Translations under genes and position numbers: made by a program | Part shown: in pieces, positions 1-6,700 of the stretch | Position numbering within the stretch: position 1 is the stretch's first letter | Layout: every line of letters starts with the position of its first letter | The notes under the pieces: generated by a model | Database searches by the model: none | Told to the model about the DNA's origin: nothing | The model's input: the letters and a program-made list of their open reading frames with translations, nothing else | Source: Rhodospirillales bacterium | GTDB lineage: Bacteria > Pseudomonadota > Alphaproteobacteria > Rhodospirillales > Defluviicoccaceae | Length of the DNA stretch: 12,888 bases | Assembly (NCBI GenBank): GCA_030622775.1 | Contig: JAUXFS010000008.1 | Coordinates: 1-12,888, forward strand | Reading direction: 5' to 3'

Positions 1-726
1 ATTGGCGGAAAGAAGTTCGACGAAATCGATCGCGCGTTCGACAACCTCGATGCCAGTTTCTCGGAGCAGGCCAATTACGCGCTGGCGTGTAATTCCGTTG
101 AGGAAAGTGCCGTTGGGAGCGGGAGTATGGACCACCTCGTCCTTGACCATGAATAGGTTCGTATAAGCGAACTCAGCAACATTACCGTTTGGGTCTTGTA
201 CGACTGCGGTATCAAAGCCTCTTTCCTGGGCCTCCCTACCGATTCTGGCTATATTTGGGTAGAGGCACGAAGCCTTCGCTTCTGTCGGCGCCATGTCTTT
301 GGCGGGGCGGCGATAACTGGATCGACAGGCGCTGAAACCCGTGGGAGACGGGAGGGGGGAATCGTAGATTGAGAGCACAAACTGGGTGCTCTCGGCATCA
401 GGGACAACGAATCCCTCTTCGGCGAAAAACATCGGGCAGATGTAGAGTTCGGCATCGGTGGGGAACTGGCGTATTCCATGCCAAGCCAACTTCTCGATCT
501 CGACCCCGGTGATCGTTGGTTTGAGGCCTAGGATGTGAGCCGATGTTACCGCTCGAGCACAATGACGTTCCAGGTCTGGAGCGACGCCACCGAAAGCACG
601 GGCGCCGTCGAATACGACGGAAGACAGCCATACCGCATGGCTGCGGGCACTTAGTATTTTGGGATTACCTGCTTGCCATTGGCCGTTGACGAACGTTAAC
701 CCTTCGCCCCCACCTGCCTTTCCCAT
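1..726 (-). CDS. branched-chain amino acid aminotransferase (class IV PLP), 3' end outside window
   Basis: A class IV PLP-dependent transaminase, most likely the branched-chain family (EC 2.6.1.42), which interconverts Leu/Ile/Val and their 2-oxo acids with 2-oxoglutarate in the cytoplasm. The frame is open for 242 codons from the ATG at 724-726 to the left edge, so the C-terminus lies outside. Visible features are the N-terminal WLSSVVFDGARAFGG segment typical of the family, the likely PLP lysine K151 in TEAKASCLYPN, the block ERGFDTAVVQDPNGNVAEF (residues 168-186), E185 and N190 in VAEFAYTNLF, and HTPAPNGTFLNGITRQRV. A GGAGG (complement of 733-737) lies six bases upstream of the ATG and supports this start. 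It is transcribed leftward, away from the phage-derived block, and is probably a host gene at its border. D-amino-acid transaminase or aminodeoxychorismate lyase are the alternative class IV members, but the sequence resembles alphaproteobacterial branched-chain enzymes better. Confidence 0.87.
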   Translation of the reverse strand, partial: MGKAGGGEGLTFVNGQWQAGNPKILSARSHAVWLSSVVFDGARAFGGVAPDLERHCARAVTSAHILGLKPTITGVEIEKLAWHGIRQFPTDAELYICPMFFAEEGFVVPDAESTQFVLSIYDSPLPSPTGFSACRSSYRRPAKDMAPTEAKASCLYPNIARIGREAQERGFDTAVVQDPNGNVAEFAYTNLFMVKDEVVHTPAPNGTFLNGITRQRVIGLLRETGIEVVERAIDFVELLSAN

Positions 727-1127
727 GGATCGCCTCCAACTACTATGTTTCTGTTCATCATCAAGGAGATATGAGGCTGTCCAACAAAGTGGGACCACCT
801 CATCTCCTCCCCCCGAACAGGCAGAGCTTCACACCGTGTAAACCGGTGTCCACATTATCGGGGAAAGATCAGGCTCTGGACAAGGCACTGTGCATGGACA
901 AGGCTGACGCCTTGCCTGCGTGCTCACAGCCGCGATATGGCCTCACGAACCAGGAGCATTGTTTGCCTTTGTCTCACCTGCCACGCCGCAGACAATCAAA
1001 AATTGCGCCTCAGTGGGGTTCTTTGAAGATTCATTGTTCCGGACAGCGCGCACGCCCCAACCTATTGATGTCATGTGATTTTGCGGCGTTGATAGCGATT
1101 TCGCAAATTGGAGTTCTTGCCGAGTGA
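727..1127. other. region without a convincing gene between aminotransferase and repressor
   Basis: About 400 bases with no supported gene. Open frames exist (118 codons at 771-1127 on plus, 72 codons at 943-1161 on minus), but their residue composition is not protein-like and the AAGGAG before the plus ATG is only two bases from it. The stretch must carry the 5' region of the leftward aminotransferase and the 3' end of the leftward repressor transcript. I see no clear rho-independent terminator. Short repeats occur near 831-914. The sequence around 831-870, with a small inverted repeat next to GTGTCCACATTATCGGGGAA, has the look of a decayed insertion-sequence end, but I cannot confirm that. 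Confidence 0.5.
877..914. repeat. short direct repeats plus hairpin built on CAAGGC
   Basis: The 10-mer TGGACAAGGC occurs at 877-886 and again at 895-904, an 18-bp period. The second copy runs into a perfect 6-bp inverted repeat, CAAGGC (899-904), TGAC, GCCTTG (909-914). There is no T-tract after the stem on either strand, so it is not an obvious intrinsic terminator. A further 6-bp inverted repeat, ACACCG (831-836) and CGGTGT (844-849), lies just upstream. Possible roles are a protein-binding site or a remnant of a mobile-element end. Confidence 0.4.
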
Positions 1128-1760
1128 CTACTGGCTCGCCCAGATAACTCTGGCGATCCAATCAACCTCGTCGACCGATAACGTGCGATCGTCATGTTCG
1201 GGATTAAAGGATTTCAACTCGTACTTGTGGGCCGTTCGGCGACGGAGCAGCTTGGTCATCACCTCTCCCTCGTGGGTCTTTAGGACAACTCGGTCGCCCC
1301 GTCGGATATTGGCGTGGGGGCAGACGATGATGATGTCCCCGTCACGGTACACGGGCTCCATACTGTCGCCACTGATTTCCAGCGCGTAGGCATGGGGGTC
1401 GCCAACCTCTGGAAATGGAATTTCATCCCAACCGGCACCTGTCGGGTAGCCTGCGTCATCAAAATAGCCCTCTGTGCCCGCTTGAGCGAAGCCAACGACC
1501 GGGATGTTTCGATAGACGCCGCCGCCGGCCCCCTCACTAATATAGGAAACAAGCTCGCCGAGACTGGCCCCGGTCGCCTGGAGGACTTTGGAGATGCTCT
1601 CCGTACTGGGCCATCGGAGTTTGCCTTCGCGGGTAACCCGCTTGCTCTTGTTGAACGTGGTTGGGTCAAGGCCGGCACGACGCGCCAACCCGGATGCCGA
1701 CATGCCACGGTCCCGAGCAAGCAGGTCAATGGCACGCCAAATGTCAGAATGTCTTAGCAT
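1128..1760 (-). CDS. HTH / S24-peptidase (LexA/CI-like) transcriptional repressor
   Basis: A 210-residue repressor with an N-terminal helix-turn-helix (about residues 8-70; recognition area SASGLARRAGLDPTTFNKSK) and a C-terminal S24 self-cleaving serine peptidase domain. The catalytic serine is S133 in ISGDSMEPVY. K170, exactly 37 residues later in EGEVMTK, matches the Ser-Lys spacing of LexA and UmuD. A94-G95 in FAQAGTEG is the likely autocleavage bond. By family knowledge, RecA filaments trigger cleavage and derepress targets. The gene diverges from the 1897-2684 pair across a 136-bp gap holding promoter-like and repeat elements, so it probably controls that pair and itself. It may be a prophage repressor or a member of the S24 regulator family seen on alphaproteobacterial chromosomes. 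No strong ribosome-binding site is seen before the ATG at 1758-1760. Confidence 0.87.
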   Translation of the reverse strand: MLRHSDIWRAIDLLARDRGMSASGLARRAGLDPTTFNKSKRVTREGKLRWPSTESISKVLQATGASLGELVSYISEGAGGGVYRNIPVVGFAQAGTEGYFDDAGYPTGAGWDEIPFPEVGDPHAYALEISGDSMEPVYRDGDIIIVCPHANIRRGDRVVLKTHEGEVMTKLLRRRTAHKYELKSFNPEHDDRTLSVDEVDWIARVIWASQ

Positions 1761-1896
1761 GGGAACATTGTCTTATAGATCGCCGCAAAATGCAGTAGGA
1801 ACGTATTACTAAATTGGGGTTGACAGGCGATGACAATCCTATAATGTGAATGAAGTTTACGTTTTGTTCCACAAGTAGGTGCCTCGGAGGTGGCGG
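1761..1896 (+). promoter_or_regulatory. divergent promoter/operator region between repressor and hypothetical pair
   Basis: On the plus strand a perfect TTGACA (1820-1825) and a perfect TATAAT (1840-1845) lie only 14 bp apart, which is short for sigma-70. TGACA is repeated at 1821-1825 and 1831-1835, exactly one helical turn apart and inside the core promoter, as expected of a repressor site. ATTGTC (1767-1772) and GACAAT (1832-1837) form an inverted pair, as do GGAACA (1762-1767) and TGTTCC (1865-1870). GTTT-N7-GTTC at 1855-1869 differs by one base from the alphaproteobacterial LexA box GTTC-N7-GTTC. On the minus strand TATAAG (complement of 1772-1777) could be the -10 of the repressor gene. 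Which of these sites are real is inference. Confidence 0.5.
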
Positions 1897-2262
1897 ATGT
1901 CATCTAAACGCCGTATGCCAAATCCCGTCTACGAACTCCCCACAACCCCGTTTTCAAGCGCGGAGGAGGCTTGGTTCTGGTTTGTGAGATGCCAACGAGT
2001 GCGGAGAGATGGTGCTCGTTTTAGCGGTTCAACCGGGAATATCCGGCGACCGTGTGATCCAGACGATTTGTATCGGGCTGCGGTGGCGTTGGCGCGTCGG
2101 GGTATCATCGGATCGCAGCACTTGTTCGTCTTGGGGACCTTCGGACTCCATGAACGCCCGCCCGATCCTCGATGTCGGAAGGAACAAAGAGCGTTCCAGC
2201 TTTGGGATGAAGCACTTGACCACCTTACCACGGTGCTTCGCCAAAAGGGAATCGTGGAATGA
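1897..2262 (+). CDS. hypothetical protein, first gene of a two-gene unit
   Basis: A 121-residue protein of unknown function with no signal peptide or membrane segment. I chose the ATG at 1897 because GGAGG (1886-1890) lies six bases upstream; an in-frame GTG at 1879 has no such support. The N-terminus has an aromatic amphipathic segment (SSAEEAWFWFVRCQRVRR), followed by RPCDPDDLYRAAVALARRGI and a C-terminal helix ending in LRQKGIVE. It resembles small conserved proteins of Rhodospirillales genomes that I remember only as hypotheticals. Its stop overlaps the next start in an ATGA (2259-2262), so the two genes are probably translationally coupled. Divergence from the S24 repressor suggests it is under that repressor's control. 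The phage or host origin is not settled. Confidence 0.72.
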   Translation: MSSKRRMPNPVYELPTTPFSSAEEAWFWFVRCQRVRRDGARFSGSTGNIRRPCDPDDLYRAAVALARRGIIGSQHLFVLGTFGLHERPPDPRCRKEQRAFQLWDEALDHLTTVLRQKGIVE

Positions 2263-2684
2263 CGGCCTCCGTCCTTGATCGGGATGCGGGCAAATCGGAT
2301 CCGCGATATGCAGAAGATACAGAGGTCGCGATTGTGGTCTTTGCTGGGGAAACCAGCCTCAAGTGGTTGAAGCTGTTGCGGCCAGGGTTTCGCCACTGTT
2401 TCGTATTGGTGCATCGGCAGGGATGCTGGGTCATTTATGACCCGCTGTCCCATCGCACGGATCTAGCGGTTGTTGTAGGTCCAACGTCGGGCGAATTGAC
2501 CCAATGGTATGAGGAGAAAGGTCTACAGGTCATTGAGACCACGGTCTGCCGTGCTCCATTGCGTTCGGCGCCCCTGCGGCCGTTCACCTGCGTTGAGGCG
2601 GTGAAAAGGGTTCTTGGCATTCACGCGCCGTGGGTGACCACGCCTTGGCAGCTGTACCGCTATCTCCGCCCAATCCGTAAATAG
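2259..2684 (+). CDS. hypothetical protein, possible permuted papain-like (NlpC/P60-type) fold
   Basis: A 141-residue soluble protein coupled to the preceding gene by an ATGA overlap. A central block reads GFRHCFVLVHRQGCWVIYDP (residues 43-62): a hydrophobic strand with H46, a second strand, then D61. Near the C-terminus, FTCVEAVKRVLGI (109-121) places C111 at the start of a hydrophobic helix, followed by TTPWQLYRYLR. The order His, Asp/polar, then Cys at a helix start is that of circularly permuted papain-like enzymes (LRAT/YaeF-type NlpC/P60 relatives). Small proteins of this style occur in phage tail-gene clusters, and a peptidase or amidase role is possible. The fold is inferred from layout only. 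It could equally be a non-enzymatic protein with conserved His/Cys. Confidence 0.7.
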   Translation: MTASVLDRDAGKSDPRYAEDTEVAIVVFAGETSLKWLKLLRPGFRHCFVLVHRQGCWVIYDPLSHRTDLAVVVGPTSGELTQWYEEKGLQVIETTVCRAPLRSAPLRPFTCVEAVKRVLGIHAPWVTTPWQLYRYLRPIRK

Positions 2685-3306
2685 TAAAAAATTCCTTGAC
2701 TGGGCACTGAAGAGGGTATATATACCAATCATCGAGCCCCTGAACTATGCGCGAAGCCCATTGCAGGTGACTGCCGTGGGTTTTGTCGTGTCTCTAGGAT
2801 GCAACCAAAAAGCAACTTCGCGCCAGTTTGATTTGGTTTCTCGTAGGTTACGCTACCTTCTGCGACCGCTCCAACCCCGAGAAGCGTGTTCACGGTTTAC
2901 CAAGGATCCAGAGCTAGGGCGTGCTTCCCGGCAATGCTTGTGGCAGGAAATGATGTCGTCCGTATGGCGCCCAGGCACCACCATTCGAGCGACCCGACGA
3001 AGTAAAGATAACCAGCCGGTTCTCGGGTTTGGTTGGCGCAGTGATGGCTCCAAACCGCTGTAGCGCATTGAGCAGAATACGCCTTTTCCGCTTATACGGT
3101 TCTTCGTTTCGGCGGAAATAAGCATCAACGCCTGAGCCTCGGACAAACCCAGGTTGATATGAGTGGGGCACGGCTTTCTTGCGTTGGCGATGGTCTCTAG
3201 TGGTCCATGTCTGACGGATTTGTCTGCCCCGATCCATGGTGCCCCGACATCGGGCTCCCGTTGCCGCATAGACGTTTCAACTCCAATCAACTGAGGGAAC
3301 AAACCG
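2685..3306. other. gene-poor stretch upstream of the virion genes
   Basis: About 620 bases with no supported gene. It is visibly less GC-rich than the genes to its right. Open frames are present (2761-3063 plus, 2853-3302 and 2914-3237 minus), but all have poor or non-ATG starts, weak ribosome-binding sites and residue strings unlike a folded protein. A good sigma-70-like promoter at 2696-2724 fires into it. The stretch may be a long untranslated leader for the 3307-8248 genes, encode a small RNA, or mark the scar where the phage structural genes were lost. Confidence 0.45.
2696..2724 (+). promoter_or_regulatory. sigma-70-like promoter
   Basis: TTGACT (2696-2701), 17 bases, then TATATA (2719-2724) inside an 8-bp TATATATA run. 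The hexamers and spacing are near consensus. It begins 12 bases after the stop of the 2259-2684 gene and points toward the virion genes, the first start of which lies some 580 bases downstream. It is a candidate promoter for the fibre cluster or for a non-coding RNA. Confidence 0.6.
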
Positions 3307-3744
3307 ATGGGTGGAGTTCTTCCTACCGCCGCGATGAGTGTGCTCCAAGTGGGTCTTGAGGCCGCGCAGAAGGGAAACCAGGTGGCGGCCCAGGAGGCCG
3401 CCGCCCGCGGGCGGACCGAACAGATCCGACAAACCCAGCAGATCGATGAGCGCCAGAGACGAGACCGCCTGCGCCGGGCTCTGGCAACCCAAAGGGCCCG
3501 TTTCGGTGCTCAAGGTATTGGTACCGGCGGCTCCTCCCGGGCCGTTTTCGCCGGTCTCGCCGCCGAGGCGGAGCAGGAAAACGCAGACTCACGCGCCCTA
3601 GCCTCAACCCGGATCGGCCAGATCGACGACCAACTTGCCTGGTCGCGAAAGAGAAACCTGTTGGAAGCCTCCCGCCCCGGCAATCGCATGGCCTTCGGTC
3701 TTCTCCAGAAGGGATTCCGCAACGTGCCGCTTCTCGAAATCTAG
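3307..3744 (+). CDS. helical phage virion-type protein of unknown function
   Basis: A 145-residue protein. After a short hydrophobic start (MGGVLPTAAMSVLQVGLEAA) it is a long charged, Gln/Arg/Ala-rich helix (about residues 18-70, likely coiled coil) leading to RALATQRARFGAQGIGTGGS (about 58-77) and a second helical stretch. The pattern helix, QRARF-(A)-Q/SG-G-S, helix resembles small proteins placed next to tail-fibre or internal virion genes in alphaproteobacterial phages, whose role is not defined. GAGGG (3293-3297) lies nine bases upstream of the ATG. Only 26 bases separate it from the fibre gene, so co-transcription is likely. It may be an adaptor, an internal virion protein or a fibre-attachment factor; I cannot tell which. 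Confidence 0.72.
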   Translation: MGGVLPTAAMSVLQVGLEAAQKGNQVAAQEAAARGRTEQIRQTQQIDERQRRDRLRRALATQRARFGAQGIGTGGSSRAVFAGLAAEAEQENADSRALASTRIGQIDDQLAWSRKRNLLEASRPGNRMAFGLLQKGFRNVPLLEI

Positions 3745-3770
3745 ACCAGTCCGCCCTTAAGGAGTGAACA

Positions 3771-6700
3771 ATGAACGACCACATCCAGATCAGCGATGTG
3801 ACGCCGCGGATTCAATATGCGGCGGACGGTAGTCAAACTCAATTCAGCTATCCCTTTCCCATCTTCGTGGAAGACGACCTTGAAGTGTATGCGGGTGATA
3901 TTAAGGAGACATCCGGATACACTGTACTTGGTGCAGGAACTTCGTACGGCGGTACGGTAACGTTCGATACGCCTCCCGCCAGCGGCGTGGTTGTGACCCT
4001 GCGCAGGTCACTCGCTATTGAGCGTACCACAGACTTTCAACAGTCTGGCGCGTTTCGCGCCAAGGTCATCAACGATGAACTCGACCACCTCACAGCCGCA
4101 CTACAGCAAGTGGCGGACGATGTCGGTCGCGCCGTTCGTCTTAGCTCTACGGATGCAGACGCAGACTTGGAACTGCCTTCAAAGGACGAGCGCGCCAATA
4201 AGGTTCTAGGTTTCGATGCCAGCGGTGACGCGATCGCGACCTCGGGTGGCGGCGGTACCGGTGGTGGTGTCACCGATCATGGCCAACTCATCGGGCTCTC
4301 CGATGACGACCATGACCAGTACCACAACGACGCTCGCGCAGATGCCCGTTACTACACGCAGGCCCAGATAGACGCCGCTCTCGGCGGTAAATCCAATACC
4401 ACGCACAATCACGATTCCGCATACGTAGCGATATCGCACGTTAACGACACCAGCAATCCCCATGGCGTCACCAAATCCCATGTAGGTCTTGATAATGTTG
4501 AAAATACTAAGACCAACCTGAGTGCGAGCGTTGATCCGGCGCAGAATGACGACGGTAACGATGGTTACACCGTTGGCTCCCGGTGGATTAATGTGGCGTC
4601 GAACCGGGAATTCGTATGCCTTGAGGCCACACCCGGAGCGGCGGTATGGGTCGAAACGACACAAACGGGAGGCGGTGGTGTATCAGACCACGGCAGCCTG
4701 ACCGGGCTCGGAGACGACGATCACACCCAATACCACACCGATGCTCGCGGAGATGCCCGTTACTACACGCAAGCCGCTGCAGACGCGGCATTCGAGCCAG
4801 CCGGCACAGGCGCGAGTGAAGCGGCAAGCGCAGTCGGCACCCATGAGTCCGCTTACAACCATGCGCTGATAGCTACGGCTCTACAGGCCGGGACCAAGCT
4901 GGACGACCTGTCCGCGCCCGATGACAACACGGACAGCGACGCTACGACTTCCGCACATGGTCTGATGCCGAAAGCGGACAAGACCAAGCTTGACGGTATC
5001 GCATCGGGCGCCGAAGTTAATGCGGTCGATAGCGTCCACGGTCGCACCGGCACGGTGGCGGCGGTAAGCGGCGACTACGCTGCTTCCGAGGTCACCAATG
5101 ATTCGAGTGTTGCCGGTGCAGACGTGGGCGCGGCTTTGGAAACGCTTGAAGCCGCTATCGTTACCTCTGGGATCGCCGGGGTCGCTGCCGACGAACACCC
5201 TGTTACAGCAGCCCGCAACCTGACCACTGAAGCCTACAATGCCACCCCGCACAAGGGCGGCGGCACCGTATGGCACGTGCAGGAGCCGCCGTATGCGTTC
5301 GCCCCGGTGGCGTTCGATGGGGCGAGCTATCTTTCCTTCGCCGGCAATCGGGGTGCATTCGACGCTAAAACCGTCACCTGCAACGCCTTTATCAAGGTCA
5401 CATCATTACCGAACACGCGCCACGTGATTGTCGAATCCGACGGCAAGTTTCTCTTCCGGGTCAACGATGATGGCAGGGTCCGCGTCGTCGGTCGCAATTC
5501 GACCAGCACTATCATTCTTGATGTCTACAGCATGACACCCTTGTTGATCGGCGTCTGGTACGACATCACTTTCTCTGCCGACCTCGCTGCCGGTGTGGCG
5601 CATATGTACGTCAACGGCCGTGAAGATGCCGATACCCCCGTGGTGATGACCGATGACACCATCGACTTCGGCGGGGCGACGGACTGGGGCGTCGGTTGGG
5701 ACACCGATACGACCCCCGGCGACTTCTTCAACGGCGAGATCGATCGGGCATGGGTGTCCAACGAGTATGTAGATCTTAGCGTCGAGGCCAATCGCCAGCG
5801 GTTCTTCGCCTACAACAACCCGGTTGACCTCGGCTCACTGGGCCAGCGCCCCACGGGCAACACGCCGTTCCTCTACGTCAAAGGGCCGGCGGCGGATATG
5901 CCGACGTGCCTCGCCGGGCGTGGGGACTTTACCGAAACCGGCACCCTGACCAATGGCGCGACGATCACTCCCACCGGGCTGTTCCAGGCGAGTGGACGGA
6001 CGATCCATGGGCCGAATGGCCGGCCGACGCCGTTGCACGGCTGGCGCATCGACTGGAATGACGTATCCGAAAAGAATACCGGCGGCATCCCGGAGAGTTT
6101 CTTTGCTGGTCTCAAGGCCCAGGGCTTGCCGGGGAACTGCATCCAGGTTGAGTTCATGTGGTCATCGGCCAATGGCCCGTCCGAACGCTACCCCAGCCAA
6201 ATCGGCGTCTACCAGACGGACGAGCTTATCCCCCTGAAAAACACGCTGAGGAACGCCGCACGGCAAGGCTACTACCTCGTCCTCTCCCCTCGCGTTTCGG
6301 CGGGGGAAGGTGAGTCGATCCCGAACCTTGCCGACGACATGGATGGGTCAACAGGTAATCCACACGAAGGCTGGGCGAACCACGTTTTGACCATCACGAA
6401 CGGGGTGGTCACTACCGGCGGCTCCGATTACGGCAACTACCGCGATCGGTTCTTTGCCTGGCTGAGATGGCTCATCCCGGAATTGATGAACGACCCGGAG
6501 ATCGGGGGCGCGGTGGCGCTGATCGAAATGTGGCACCTACCCTTCCACAAGCCAGATGTGGAGTTCACCGATGCCAACATCGACTTGTACCTCGATAAGA
6601 CGGCCGGCAGCGGCTTCGCCTCTCTGCTGTTGGCTCAGTGGCGGGCGTTGGTTCCGAACCACCTGTTGGGTTTCAGCTTCCGAAGCTCTAAGATCCTGAC

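Noticed and set aside
771..1127. 118-codon plus-strand frame preceded by AAGGAG
   Set aside because: The Shine-Dalgarno sits only two bases from the ATG, the residue string is rich in Pro/Ser/Arg with no domain-like pattern, and the stretch carries DNA repeats.
2761..3063. 100-codon plus-strand frame after the 2696-2724 promoter
   Set aside because: Non-ATG start (TTG), no clear ribosome-binding site and no protein-like pattern.
2853..3302. Minus-strand frames of 149 and 107 codons (2853-3302 and 2914-3237)
   Set aside because: The longer starts with TTG and neither has a good ribosome-binding site; both read as frame shadows of each other with no recognisable motif. A real small gene cannot be fully excluded.
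3323..3784. Long minus-strand frames opposite the phage genes and the host genes
   Set aside because: They are Arg/Pro-rich shadows caused by GC-rich codon use of the plus-strand or minus-strand genes with recognised domains.
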